A stretch of DNA of 64,000 nt, taken from NCBI RefSeq assembly GCF_024029335.1, contig NZ_CP097116.1:1054001-1118000 (forward strand). The letters run 5' to 3'. Below the pieces are notes generated by a model. The model saw only the letters and a program-made list of their open reading frames with translations. It made no database searches and was not told the origin of the DNA. The DNA comes from Fructilactobacillus myrtifloralis. Lineage in GTDB: Bacteria; Bacillota; Bacilli; Lactobacillales; Lactobacillaceae. A program made the position numbers and the translations under genes. This document shows positions 35,805 to 45,202 of this stretch, piece by piece (position 1 is the stretch's first letter; every line of letters starts with the position of its first letter).

Positions 35805-36320
35805 ATGCAACGGTTATACTGGGATGCAATTAACATCAATGGCCAAAAGGTCTTTTATACGGTTACCGATGCGGGACTCAATTTTGTTAGTTCGCCCGAT
35901 TGTGGGGTTTCGCAGGTGCTTCGGTTTTATGCAGCACCGTTTGAATACGTCCATGATCACCAACAGACGGATGGGTACCGAAAAGCCCTGAAACGGTATT
36001 TGAAGGGGAAAAGCGAGCAATTTGGCTTCACCCTCGATTACTTTGTGGATGGGACTCCTCAACAAGAAGAGGTCTGGCAGCTGATTAGTGCAATTCCATA
36101 CGGAAAAACTCTGAAGCTGGCTGACCTTGCTGCACAATTACGCGTTGACCCAGCCACGGTGCGGGCGGCCATGCAGGCCTGTCCGCTGTGGTTAGTGGTT
36201 CCCCTCCATCGGGTGGTGGAACTAGGTGATGATCGTGGCTACCGTACCAACGCCGCCATGCGCACCTATTTGCGTAATCTGGAGCAAAGTCCAAAATCAG
36301 AGTTAAGGGAGTTATTATAA
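35805..36320 (+). CDS. O6-alkylguanine-DNA alkyltransferase-like protein lacking the catalytic cysteine
   Basis: In this 171-residue protein the C-terminal half aligns with Ogt/Ada-C: VWQLISAIPYGKTLKLADLA (helix-turn-helix lead-in), VRAAM (Arg finger region) and then VVPLHRVV where active enzymes have PCHRV. Residue 134 is Leu (codon CTC at 36204), so methyl transfer to Cys is impossible. An unrelated Cys lies at 126. Alkyltransferase-like (ATL) proteins have the same loss, usually Cys to Trp or Ala, and flag damage for nucleotide excision repair. An ATL-like damage sensor is my best guess. The start is ATG with AGGAG eight bases upstream; yjeM follows at 31 bases. Confidence 0.8.
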   Translation: MQRLYWDAININGQKVFYTVTDAGLNFVSSPDCGVSQVLRFYAAPFEYVHDHQQTDGYRKALKRYLKGKSEQFGFTLDYFVDGTPQQEEVWQLISAIPYGKTLKLADLAAQLRVDPATVRAAMQACPLWLVVPLHRVVELGDDRGYRTNAAMRTYLRNLEQSPKSELRELL

Positions 36321-36351
36321 CCGTCATTAACTTTGAGAGGAATTTAAACAG

Positions 36352-37818
36352 ATGAATAACCGAAAATTAACTTTAATTTCGTTAGTATTGATTATCTTTA
36401 CTTCGATTTTTAACTTTGTTAACATTCCGCGGGCCTTTTACTTAATGGGCTACGCTTCCATTATTTTTTATCTGATTGCAGCCGTTTGTTTTTTCCTACC
36501 GTTTGCGTTTATGGTGGCGGAGTTTGGGTCCGCATATCCTAGCGCCAAGGGGGGAATCTATACGTGGATGGCGGCGTCCGTTAACCCCCGGTATGCCTTT
36601 GTGGGGATTGTGATGTGGTATACCTCCTTCATTACGTGGATGCTAAATACCAGTTCCATTATCTGGATTCCGATCTCCACGGCCATCTTTGGGGTGGATA
36701 AAACCCAGAGTTGGCATCTGTTTGGACTTAACGACGTCCAGACGTTGGGGATCTTGGCAGTGGCCCTGGTGGCGCTCGTGACTTTTGTGGCTAGCCGGGG
36801 ATTAAAGCAGTTTAAACTGATTACCTCCATTGGGGGTACCGCCATGTTACTGGCCAGCTTTATTTTGATTGTGGGGGGCAGTATCATCCTGCTCTTAAAC
36901 GGGCATCCCCTTCAACCGTTGAGCTTGCTGAGCTTCTTTAAATCACCTAATCCAGACTACCAAACGGGAATTGCCGTGCTCGGTTTTTCCGTTTATGCAA
37001 TCTTTGCCTTTGGGGGGATTGAAATTATTAGTGGGCTGGTTGATCAAACCAAGAATCCCCAAAAGACCTTCCCCCGGGGGATTGCGATTAGTGCTAGTTT
37101 AATTACGATTGTTTATGCCCTCGGGATCTTTGTAACGGGGATGTTTACCAACTGGAACCAGGTCTTTAATGCCAATGGGGGTCACCACGTCAACATTGGA
37201 AACGAAGCCTTTATTGCCATGAATAACTTTGGTTATCAATTAGGACTAGCGCTGCACTATCCCCATGGGGTTGCCGTTCAAATGGGCCTCTGGGTGGCGC
37301 GCTACATCGGCTTATCCATGTTCTTGGCTCTGATGGGGGCCTTTACGACGGTGGTCTTTTCGCCAATTAAGCAACTAGTCGAAGGAACGCCGGCGCACAT
37401 GTGGCCAGCGTGGTTACGAAAAGTGAAACAGGACTTACCGGTGAACGCCATGAAGGTGCAAGCCCTCATTGTGATGGCCTTCATTTTACTGGTCTCCTTT
37501 GGCGGAAAAGACGCCAAAATGTTCTTCCAGATTGTTGTTTCAATGACAAACGTTTCAATGTCACTCCCATACCTGTTTGTGGCCTTTGCGTTTTGGCAGT
37601 TTCGCAAGAAACGGATTGCTCATCCCTTCGTGTTCTTTAAGAGCTATCCCGTGGCGCGTTTAGCGTCGATCGTGGTCTTAGTAACCGTTGGGGCGGCAAT
37701 CTTGTTTACCTTGATTGCACCGGTGATGAGCGGGCAGTGGTCCACTACGATGTGGATGATTCTTGGTCCCGTCCTCTTTATTACGGTGGCGCTGATTTGG
37801 TCGCGAAAAACCGACTAA
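36352..37818 (+). CDS. yjeM: APC-family transporter YjeM
   Basis: This 488-residue, 12-14-segment member of the glutamate/GABA antiporter branch of the APC superfamily follows E. coli YjeM closely. Examples are LISLVLIIFTSIFNFVNIP, AFYLMGYASI, AEFGSAYPSAKGGIYTWM, FAFGGIEIISGLVDQTKNP and RYIGLSMFLALMGAF. The substrate of YjeM itself is not firmly known. AGAGGA precedes the ATG. It is probably co-transcribed with the Ogt-like gene. Confidence 0.88.
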   Translation: MNNRKLTLISLVLIIFTSIFNFVNIPRAFYLMGYASIIFYLIAAVCFFLPFAFMVAEFGSAYPSAKGGIYTWMAASVNPRYAFVGIVMWYTSFITWMLNTSSIIWIPISTAIFGVDKTQSWHLFGLNDVQTLGILAVALVALVTFVASRGLKQFKLITSIGGTAMLLASFILIVGGSIILLLNGHPLQPLSLLSFFKSPNPDYQTGIAVLGFSVYAIFAFGGIEIISGLVDQTKNPQKTFPRGIAISASLITIVYALGIFVTGMFTNWNQVFNANGGHHVNIGNEAFIAMNNFGYQLGLALHYPHGVAVQMGLWVARYIGLSMFLALMGAFTTVVFSPIKQLVEGTPAHMWPAWLRKVKQDLPVNAMKVQALIVMAFILLVSFGGKDAKMFFQIVVSMTNVSMSLPYLFVAFAFWQFRKKRIAHPFVFFKSYPVARLASIVVLVTVGAAILFTLIAPVMSGQWSTTMWMILGPVLFITVALIWSRKTD

Positions 37819-37838
37819 CTTATTTAAATTACAGAACG

Positions 37839-37877
37839 AAAAAAGCTTGTCAGTTGGGATTTCTGACAAGCTTTTTT
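37839..37877. terminator. Bidirectional terminator
   Basis: Perfect stem AAAAAAGCTTGTCAG / CTGACAAGCTTTTTT between convergent yjeM and the NmrA-like gene. Confidence 0.93.
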
Positions 37878-37911
37878 GTATCCAAATCAGGACAGTTCCC
37901 ACCAAGTTTAG

Positions 37912-38859
37912 TTACAACAGGTATCCCGGCTTGGGCGTCAACAAGTCCCGAACTTGCTCCGTCAAGCTCGGCAGCGGTTGGCCAAGCAGCCGCGGGAGAT
38001 CCTGAGATTGGGACTGGATGTCGGCAATCTCTTGGTGACTCATTCCCATTTGCACCGGTTGGTGGTCAATCTGTGGTCCGAAGGCGCCAGCACGAAGTAG
38101 TTGCTGCCAATTGGTTAGGAACTGAGTGGTGGTGGCATTCACCTTTTTGTCCTTTAACCAGCGTTGGTACTCAGCTGGGGTTACCTGCTGCAATGCTAGT
38201 TTGGTACCCGTAACGGTCTGCACCGCTGCCACTAAATCAGTATACGTGTGAAAGGCCCCGGTTAGTTCGTAAACGGGTTGCAATTCCTCAGTGGCCTTGC
38301 TAAGGAGAACGGCAGCTGCTTGGGCGTAATACCGTTCCGCTGCCCACCCGATGACCTGGTCGCCCGCCGTAGTAACGAGGGGTTGGTGTTGCTGGAGGGC
38401 GGTTTTAAGCGCTGGTTGTTCGTTTTCTAAGTAGCAGTTATTTCGCAAAAAGGAGTGAGGCACAGCTGTGGCTGCAATTAGTTGTTCGGTTTTGCGGTGG
38501 TCGTCAATCAGGGGATTATGCCACTGATCAGCATGAAAGAAACTGGTGTAACCCAGCCACTGGACGTGATTGTCAACCGCAGCCGTCACCACGTTTTGAT
38601 GTTGAGTTAAGCGCGAAACGGTTTCATCGGGATGAGCTGAAAGCATGAGGACCCGGTCAACCTCATGCAGGGCGGTTTGGAGGCTTGCGGGATTAGTATA
38701 ATCCCCCTGCCGGATGTCTAGGGCAGCCGGAAACAGGGCCTGCGCCTTGGTTAAATCATGGGTAATGATGACAATGTCTTGAAAGGGAACCAGGGTAAGT
38801 AAGTGATTCACTACCAACTGACCCAAATGACTGGTCGCGGCCGTAACTGCGTATTTCAT
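37912..38859 (-). CDS. NmrA-like NAD(P)-binding protein (quinone oxidoreductase 2-like)
   Basis: The 315-residue atypical SDR has the N-terminal nucleotide site AVTAATSHLGQLVV, where relatives have GATGxLG, so the first Gly is replaced. LDIRQGDYTNPASLQTAL and VDRVLMLSAHP follow the QorB/YtfG pattern, with LGYTSFFHADQ. There is no Tyr-Lys pair, in line with NmrA-like sensors or quinone reductases. A ribosome site (AGGAGG) precedes the ATG. It is convergent with yjeM. Confidence 0.75.
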   Translation of the reverse strand: MKYAVTAATSHLGQLVVNHLLTLVPFQDIVIITHDLTKAQALFPAALDIRQGDYTNPASLQTALHEVDRVLMLSAHPDETVSRLTQHQNVVTAAVDNHVQWLGYTSFFHADQWHNPLIDDHRKTEQLIAATAVPHSFLRNNCYLENEQPALKTALQQHQPLVTTAGDQVIGWAAERYYAQAAAVLLSKATEELQPVYELTGAFHTYTDLVAAVQTVTGTKLALQQVTPAEYQRWLKDKKVNATTTQFLTNWQQLLRAGAFGPQIDHQPVQMGMSHQEIADIQSQSQDLPRLLGQPLPSLTEQVRDLLTPKPGYLL

Positions 38860-38884
38860 AATGAGGAACCTCCTATTTTACAAC

Positions 38885-38910
38885 AAAAAAAGAGTGGTCT
38901 GAGACCACTC
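38885..38910 (-). terminator. Terminator of the HdeD-like gene
   Basis: Minus-strand GAGTGGTC / GACCACTC stem with a three-base loop followed by seven T. Confidence 0.88.
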
Positions 38911-38925
38911 CCGTTAAGTCGTTGC

Positions 38926-39447
38926 TTAGAATGAACGAACAACCAACAAAATTCCGAAGAACATGAGGTAAAAAGCAATTAAGAAGAGGCTGGTACTTAC
39001 ACCCAGTAAAGGATTGAATAACAGCACAATTCCTAAGATTAAGCCGATTACTCCTAAGATAACCGTAAACCAGAAGTAACCTTTGTGGTTCTTGCTGATG
39101 TACCGGCTAGCCCAGAGTTCAAAGAGTGAATCCACAATGAACGAGATGGAGAGAACTACCCATAGGTAGATGCCACCCAAACCAGGCATGAAGATAATCA
39201 GAACTCCAAGGATTAGGTCAAGGATGGCACTGATAATCATCCAAGTATTGCTAATCCCCAGTGACTTATCAATGGCAGTTAAATCAGCTAACTTGAAGAT
39301 TCCTTCCATAATCAAAGCAAAGGCAATGATGTAAGCAACGACCATCAGAGAACCGTTGGGGTATTTCAAAATTACTAACGACAGAATCGCAAATAAAATC
39401 CCTACGACTAACGTAAATGGATCAAATTTTCTTTCTGAACTAAACAT
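38926..39447 (-). CDS. HdeD/DUF308 family membrane protein
   Basis: In this 173-residue protein nearly the whole length is six hydrophobic segments in three helical pairs, with the DUF308 repeats seen as VVGILFAILSLVILKYPNG, DLILGVLIIFMPG and GVIGLILGIVLLFNP. HdeD proteins are linked to acid stress in E. coli; the role here is only inferred. AAGGAGG precedes the ATG and TGATATAAT lies at 39485-39493 on the minus strand. Confidence 0.85.
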   Translation of the reverse strand: MFSSERKFDPFTLVVGILFAILSLVILKYPNGSLMVVAYIIAFALIMEGIFKLADLTAIDKSLGISNTWMIISAILDLILGVLIIFMPGLGGIYLWVVLSISFIVDSLFELWASRYISKNHKGYFWFTVILGVIGLILGIVLLFNPLLGVSTSLFLIAFYLMFFGILLVVRSF

Positions 39448-39579
39448 AGTGTTTCCTCCTTATTGTGTCCTTAATACAATCTTAATTATATCATATTTGG
39501 TAGGCGAGCTCGGTTTTATAGTAAAATAAAATTGACGGCAATTTATCCGAATCAATAATCACAGAAAGTGTTGAAGTTA

Positions 39580-42177
39580 ATGAATAAGAAATTGAAGCAC
39601 CTCCTGGGCTATGTAGCGGCTTTTCTCATTCCCATCGCCATCGTAAGCGTGGCGTTTGCGGGCCGGGGGATTGCTCCCGTGGGGAATCACAACCTCTTGG
39701 TAAGTGACTTAGCAACCCAGTACTTTCCCTTTTTTAATTTTTTACGCACGCAGTTACAGCACGGGACGATTAGTACCTATTCCTTTTTATTCTCCCTCGG
39801 GGATAATACCATTCCGGTCTATACCTACTACCTGATGAGCCCCTTAAATCTACTGGTTGGATTGGTGAAGAGCGCACAGATTCCTTTACTCATGGAAGCC
39901 CTAATCATGATCAAGATTGGCTTGATTAGTCTCAGCATGGTGATTTTTCTTCGCGTGCATGAACACCGGTTTGAGTGGCGCCAACTAGTAGCGGGAACGG
40001 CTTACGGACTTTGTGGATTCGTGGCCATGTACTTTTACGATTTTATGTGGCTCGAAGCGCTGATGGTCCTACCGTTCTTGACCCTCGCCATTGACCGACT
40101 ATTCACGAAGGGGAAATGGGGCTGGTATACCTTTACCTTGCTGGTTGGCATTCTTTTGAACTATTACATGGGCTACATGCTGTGTGTCTACTCCGTTATT
40201 TACTTTATTTACCTCCTGCTCTTACATCAACCGCAGTCCATGAAGTTTTGGGCCTACGTCAAGACGCAGGGAACCTGTCTGGCGAAATACATCGTTAGTT
40301 CGCTCCTTGGCGGGGCCTTGTCAGCATTCCTCTTGGTTCCGACCCTCGTGGGGATGCTGTCCACCGGTAAGGGGAGTTTAAGCTTCGTTAGTTTCCTCCC
40401 CATCGTGCGCTTTCTTCCATCGGACTTTTTGAGCCTCGGCGTGGGAGCGACCAACTTTGTGGGGCGCTTAAACCACGAGCCCTCGTTATTCGTAGGTAGT
40501 TTTTTTGCGTTGGGGATGCTGGTCTTTTGGTTAAGCCCCCGGATTACTCGGCACGAAAAACGGGCGTCCGTCTGGTTAGTCGGAGCCATTTTTATTGGGA
40601 TGTTAATTGCCACCTTTGATACCATTTGGCACATGTTCCAGATGCCAGCTGGGTTCCCCTTCCGGGAAGTTTATATGTTGAGCTTTGTGATGATTTGGTT
40701 GGGGTACCAAGCCTGGCAACGGGGGGCCTTTCAATCCCGCACAGTGGTGGTTCAAGCAGCCGTGGTTTTAGCTGGGCTCTTGACGCTGGGCTACGGAGCG
40801 GCCTTTTTAGAAATCCGAATTGCCCGTGCCGTGCACTGGTCCACCCCGTTTTACGTTACTAGTTACTGGAACTGGATTATCGCCCTCGTCTTCCTGGGAG
40901 TTACGGTCGGGGTGATTTTGCTTAGTCAAAAGCACCCCCGGTGGTGGCCATTAATCTTAGTGGTCGTAGCCGTGGAAATGGGCACCAACTTCTGGTTAGC
41001 TCTCGGTGGGACCAATGAATATGGGAACCAACCTCGGTTTGCCCGCCACTTTCAGCAATCTACCCGGCTAGTGGAGACCGCCCGACGGAACGATCGCTTT
41101 ACCCGGCTCGACGTTAATAATCAGCTCTATACGCATAGTTTTAACATTAATTACAACCAGTATAATGACTCACTCTTATTTAACTTTTATGGGGTCAACA
41201 GTTACACGTCATCCTTAAACGTGCACACCCACGATGCGCTCACGAACCTCGGCTTGTACAGTCGTAACGAACGGCGGGTTAGTGTGCGGGGGCTAACGCC
41301 GGTCACGGCACAACTGTTAAGCGTGGGGCGGCAGGTTGATATTGACCAGCAGGGACACCGCACCATTACAGAAAATGCACAAAATACGGGACTGGGCTAT
41401 GCCGTCGCAGCTGGCAGTGCCCACGTCCGCTTGGTTAATCAGGACGTGTACGGAAACTTAAACCGCCTCTTTCAAGCAGAAAGTAACACGAAACAAACTG
41501 TTTTCCACCCTAATCGGGTCCAAACATTACAAAAGCACCAGCAGGGGGGTCAATTTAAGTATCGGGTTCGGGTAACACCAACCCTTTCGGGACCCCAGTA
41601 CCTTGATTTGCAACGGGTTAGTCCCAACCAGAAACTCCAGTTAGCGGTTAATGGGAAACGCGTGGCGAGTCGCTATCCACAAAACGGTGCAGAACTCATT
41701 TCGTTAGGGAAGCAGTCGAAGCCATTTGTGGTGACCTTGATGAGTAATCGGAAGTTAACCGCCCAGGATTGGCGGACGACCTTTGCTAGTTACCAACCAG
41801 AACCAGTGCAACGATTTGAACAGGCAACCAAACCATACCGGCTTCAGGTTGATAATCCGCGGCAGTTGGCACTACACGGGGACCGGTTTACCGCTCAAGT
41901 TCGCACGACCAAGGACCGACCGGTAGTCCTGATTAGCATTCCATACGACCAGGGTTGGACGATTACAGCCGATGGGAAACCTGTTAAAATGAAGAAGGCG
42001 CTAAACGGACTGTCACAAGTTACATTAACGCCCGGACACCATCGCTTAGCGTTTCATTACCAAACTCCGGGGTTTAAGGTCGGGTTAATTATTTCCGGAT
42101 TAGGGCTTCTAGGAGTGTTATTGGCTAGTTGGATGTGGAAAACGCCACGGACGGTTAGGAGAAATAAAAAATGGTAG
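39580..42177 (+). CDS. yfhO: YfhO family membrane protein (lipid-linked glycosylation)
   Basis: The 865-residue protein has about 13 membrane segments over residues 10-470, then a large outer C-terminal domain and a last helix. The YfhO hallmark is the early loop GRGIAPVGNHNLLVSDLATQYFPFF; FYDFMWLEALMVLPFLTLAID and FREVYMLSFVMIWLGYQAW are also typical. YfhO homologues in Bacillus and Listeria take part in glycosylating lipoteichoic or wall polymers. Start choice: GTG 39568, TTG 39571 and ATG 39580 are all in frame; the ATG is best spaced from GAAAGTG. It overlaps the next gene by seven bases. Confidence 0.88.
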   Translation: MNKKLKHLLGYVAAFLIPIAIVSVAFAGRGIAPVGNHNLLVSDLATQYFPFFNFLRTQLQHGTISTYSFLFSLGDNTIPVYTYYLMSPLNLLVGLVKSAQIPLLMEALIMIKIGLISLSMVIFLRVHEHRFEWRQLVAGTAYGLCGFVAMYFYDFMWLEALMVLPFLTLAIDRLFTKGKWGWYTFTLLVGILLNYYMGYMLCVYSVIYFIYLLLLHQPQSMKFWAYVKTQGTCLAKYIVSSLLGGALSAFLLVPTLVGMLSTGKGSLSFVSFLPIVRFLPSDFLSLGVGATNFVGRLNHEPSLFVGSFFALGMLVFWLSPRITRHEKRASVWLVGAIFIGMLIATFDTIWHMFQMPAGFPFREVYMLSFVMIWLGYQAWQRGAFQSRTVVVQAAVVLAGLLTLGYGAAFLEIRIARAVHWSTPFYVTSYWNWIIALVFLGVTVGVILLSQKHPRWWPLILVVVAVEMGTNFWLALGGTNEYGNQPRFARHFQQSTRLVETARRNDRFTRLDVNNQLYTHSFNINYNQYNDSLLFNFYGVNSYTSSLNVHTHDALTNLGLYSRNERRVSVRGLTPVTAQLLSVGRQVDIDQQGHRTITENAQNTGLGYAVAAGSAHVRLVNQDVYGNLNRLFQAESNTKQTVFHPNRVQTLQKHQQGGQFKYRVRVTPTLSGPQYLDLQRVSPNQKLQLAVNGKRVASRYPQNGAELISLGKQSKPFVVTLMSNRKLTAQDWRTTFASYQPEPVQRFEQATKPYRLQVDNPRQLALHGDRFTAQVRTTKDRPVVLISIPYDQGWTITADGKPVKMKKALNGLSQVTLTPGHHRLAFHYQTPGFKVGLIISGLGLLGVLLASWMWKTPRTVRRNKKW

Positions 42178-42830
42178 TAACAGCATATTTAGTTAGACAC
42201 GGACAAACCTATTTAAACCTGTACAACAAGGTGCAAGGCTGGATTGACTCTCCCCTTACGTCTAAGGGGATTAAGGATGCCCAAGATGCGGGCGCGCGGT
42301 TAGCCAAGGTGGCCTTTGACGCCGCCTTTACCAGTGATTCGGGGCGTGCGGTTGCAACGGGACGGGAGATTTTACAGCAAAACCCCCGGGGGATGGACAT
42401 CATCACCTACCAGTATCCGGAACTGCGTGAACAATTCCACGGCTACTTTGAGGGAGAAAACCTCGACCAGATGTGGCAGTTTGTCGGCGAGCAGGTTGAT
42501 ATCACGAACGAAGCAGGGGTTTTAGATCACTATGGGCTGGAACGGGCCCGGGATTTGATTGCAAAGGCCGACTTGTATAACAATGCCGAAAACAACCAGC
42601 AATTCTGGGACCGGTTAGACCGTGGTTTTAACCGGATTCGCGAAAATACGACGGTAGGGCAAAACATCCTGATTGTGTCACACGGGATGACGATTCGGTC
42701 GATTGTAGACCGGTATGCTCCGGAACTTGATGATGGACAAGCGGCTAAAAATGGGAGTATTACCAAGCTTTTAATCCATCCAGAGACGATTGAAGTTGAG
42801 TATTATAATAAATTGGATCGCGATGTGTAA
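42171..42830 (+). CDS. Histidine phosphatase family protein
   Basis: The 219-residue phosphoglycerate-mutase-like enzyme has the catalytic RHGQT at residues 9-13, TSDSGRAVATG, the acid in the YPELREQFHG region and the second His in IVSHGMTIRSI. The ATG lies inside the end of yfhO with AGGAGA upstream, so the two are translationally coupled. This type includes broad phosphatases; a role in recycling a phosphorylated lipid or sugar for the YfhO step is possible but unproven. Confidence 0.85.
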   Translation: MVVTAYLVRHGQTYLNLYNKVQGWIDSPLTSKGIKDAQDAGARLAKVAFDAAFTSDSGRAVATGREILQQNPRGMDIITYQYPELREQFHGYFEGENLDQMWQFVGEQVDITNEAGVLDHYGLERARDLIAKADLYNNAENNQQFWDRLDRGFNRIRENTTVGQNILIVSHGMTIRSIVDRYAPELDDGQAAKNGSITKLLIHPETIEVEYYNKLDRDV

Positions 42831-42865
42831 GTAATTCACCGTGATTAATTATTAATGAGACAAAG

Positions 42866-42896
42866 AAAAGTTCCCAGGTTTGCCTGGGAACTTTTT
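42866..42896 (+). terminator. Terminator after yfhO operon
   Basis: AAAGTTCCCAGG / CCTGGGAACTTTTT stem with a four-base loop. Confidence 0.9.
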
Positions 42897-43132
42897 AGTT
42901 TGGATCATTATTGGACTTTAAATGTGACACAAGACCAAGTTTTGTAACATTTAGTGGAGCATTTCCAATTAAATGGCTAATTTGATAATTTTTAAATTTC
43001 AATGAATTTATTAGCACGGTAGGGTAACGATTTTAGGCCATGGCGCTTGATTTCTGATTTAGGATTTTACCTTAGTTTGGTATGATTCAAATGTTTTAGA
43101 AGTTGATTTTTCGAATTAGGGAGCGAACGTAC
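42897..43132 (+). promoter_or_regulatory. Leader region of the GbpC-like adhesin gene
   Basis: An extended -10 TGGTATGAT lies at 43078-43086 and a ribosome site GGGAG at 43120. An imperfect palindrome ACAAGAC-CAA-GTTTTGT lies near 42948 and might be an operator. I see no gene in the AT-rich rest. Confidence 0.4.
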
Positions 43133-45184
43133 ATGCAGAAAAAAGGACACAACCAAATTAATCAAACCAGCAAAACGTGGCTTTTTACTGCCCTAACCAC
43201 GGTGACCCTTGCGGGAGCCGTCCCGTTAGTGAGTAATCGAATTTATGCCGCCACTGATGCGACCACGGTGGGCACTAAACAAGCTCAGCTAGACGCTTCA
43301 ACGCAAGCCAACGCCCAACCAGCGCAACCAAAGGAAGTAGAGCAGTTGACACAGCCAGCGGCTTCGACTTCAGAAGTGCACCAAGCTGTTCAGCCCGCGT
43401 CGACTGCGCCCCAACCAACGAACGCATCCGCAACTGATCAACCGAAAGCGGTTATTCCGGAAACGACACCGGTTCAGACTCACGCTCCAGCCCAGTCGAC
43501 TGAGGAACCACCGGCGAGATCGCTTTCGACTGGTACTGCTGAAAAGACGTCAGCACCGGATTCACAACCCGTTTCCACGACCGATTCCGTGCAGCCACTG
43601 CAAAATTATCTAGTACAAACGCGGAGTGCAGCTCCTTCTGAGCAGGATTATCAAGCACAAGCAGAGCAGTATCAACGTGATTTACAAGCTTACCAAGCCA
43701 AGGAACGTGCTTATCAGGAAGCAGAACGGCGCTACCAAGCGCAGCAGGTGGAGTACCAACGTGATTTACAGAACTACGATACCAAAGTTGATTATGCTAA
43801 GCAGCACGGTGAAGTAGATCCGACGACGTTGGTAAATAACTTTGTCATGGGCCACTCTCCAGCAGCACAGGGCAAAATTATTTACCAGGGCAATGAAGTT
43901 TCCATCAAAGTGGTGAACGAAGAAATCCCTAATTCCAACACGAACCATCAACCCACTCCCCACTTCCAGATGGTGTGGACAAGCGGGCAACTGCATGATG
44001 TTAACGGTTATCATGATCTGATTGCGACGATTAAGTTTTCGAACTTAAACGGCTCCTATTTAAATGCAGAAACGGGGGTTCGAATTCCGGTGGTGGGCGC
44101 CATGGAAACCTTCTACGCTCCTTCAGAGGGGTTGCAAACGTTAGACGTTTACTTTGATCCCACACAGGGCTTTGTTTTTGGAAACGGAGGCTTGCAGTCT
44201 GGGGTTAAAAATAAATCAATCAGAATGCAAATGACGTATTTTGATGCTAACGGGCAACCGATTAACTTTGTTCCCGGAACCGCATATGCAGAGATTGAAT
44301 CGCTAAATAACTTTGCGAGCGATGGTTCCGAACCAGAAACCGCGACCGTTAATTCCGGGGGCACTGCGATTACGATCGCCGGGTCCTCGGTGAAAGCTAA
44401 GCAACAAACGCTGACGCCCACCTTTAATTCAGGGTTACCATGGCCCTCAGTTCTAAAGGGGGCGTTAACGTGGAACTATCTGCCAAGTACCGTGATGGAT
44501 CAGTTGCAACAGGCTTTAGATCAGTATGATCGGACTGGGGATGCGAGTGGTTGTGAAACATGGATTAAACAATACTATGACCAATATAATTGGGATAAAA
44601 CCACGTCTCCATATAACTACTTTGGCGCGGGGTTAATCCAATTTAGTGGGAGTGTGTTTGACGTTACGTATGCGGCCACGAATAATCCGGAATATGGTTG
44701 TTGGGAAATCTCAACGACGAATACGAAGCAATCCCATTTGACCAAACCTCAGGCGCCGATTGCTCCGGTTCCCCCCGTTGCTCCAGTTCCACCGGTAAAA
44801 CCAACTCCGTCCGTGGTCCCACCTCAACCGGGTTCTCCGCGGGTTCCAGCTACGCCAGTGCAACCCCACCAACCAAAAACTCCCGGGCTTCCAGTGCAAC
44901 CGGTGCAACCAAACGTGCCCGTGGTCCCAATGCAACCGGTCACTCCGTTCCAACCGCAGCCGCTGACCGCGACGCCGAAAGGGATGCCCCATTCACCAGG
45001 TCAGCAAACTTCCCAACCGACGACCGTTGTTTCGAGTGGGGCCCCTAAGCCAACGCCCAGCCCCGCGGTGTTACCAGCCACTGGAACAAAAGCAACGAGT
45101 TGGCTCCAACGGCTTGGAATGTTGGTGCTAAGTGGCGTTTTACTGCTGATTGTGACGGTTACTAGAAACCGGCGCACGAAATAA
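43133..45184 (+). CDS. LPxTG-anchored surface protein with GbpC/antigen I/II-like domain
   Basis: The 683-residue wall protein starts at ATG 43133. It has a signal peptide (KTWLFTALTTVTLAGAVPL, cleaved near IYAA), a Gln/Ala/Pro-rich region to about 165, and a short Tyr/Gln heptad coiled coil (YQRDLQAYQAKERAYQEAE, about 175-230) like the A-repeats of antigen I/II. A GbpC/Spa-type beta domain follows (about 235-540; FDANGQPINFVPGTAYAEI and SPYNYFGAGLIQFSG). Then come a Pro-rich wall-spanning stretch (about 545-640) and LPATG at 647-651 with a hydrophobic helix and RNRRTK tail. It probably binds glucan or a host or plant surface. Confidence 0.85.
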   Translation: MQKKGHNQINQTSKTWLFTALTTVTLAGAVPLVSNRIYAATDATTVGTKQAQLDASTQANAQPAQPKEVEQLTQPAASTSEVHQAVQPASTAPQPTNASATDQPKAVIPETTPVQTHAPAQSTEEPPARSLSTGTAEKTSAPDSQPVSTTDSVQPLQNYLVQTRSAAPSEQDYQAQAEQYQRDLQAYQAKERAYQEAERRYQAQQVEYQRDLQNYDTKVDYAKQHGEVDPTTLVNNFVMGHSPAAQGKIIYQGNEVSIKVVNEEIPNSNTNHQPTPHFQMVWTSGQLHDVNGYHDLIATIKFSNLNGSYLNAETGVRIPVVGAMETFYAPSEGLQTLDVYFDPTQGFVFGNGGLQSGVKNKSIRMQMTYFDANGQPINFVPGTAYAEIESLNNFASDGSEPETATVNSGGTAITIAGSSVKAKQQTLTPTFNSGLPWPSVLKGALTWNYLPSTVMDQLQQALDQYDRTGDASGCETWIKQYYDQYNWDKTTSPYNYFGAGLIQFSGSVFDVTYAATNNPEYGCWEISTTNTKQSHLTKPQAPIAPVPPVAPVPPVKPTPSVVPPQPGSPRVPATPVQPHQPKTPGLPVQPVQPNVPVVPMQPVTPFQPQPLTATPKGMPHSPGQQTSQPTTVVSSGAPKPTPSPAVLPATGTKATSWLQRLGMLVLSGVLLLIVTVTRNRRTK

Positions 45185-45202
45185 GCTAAAGTTAAAGCAG
45201 CT

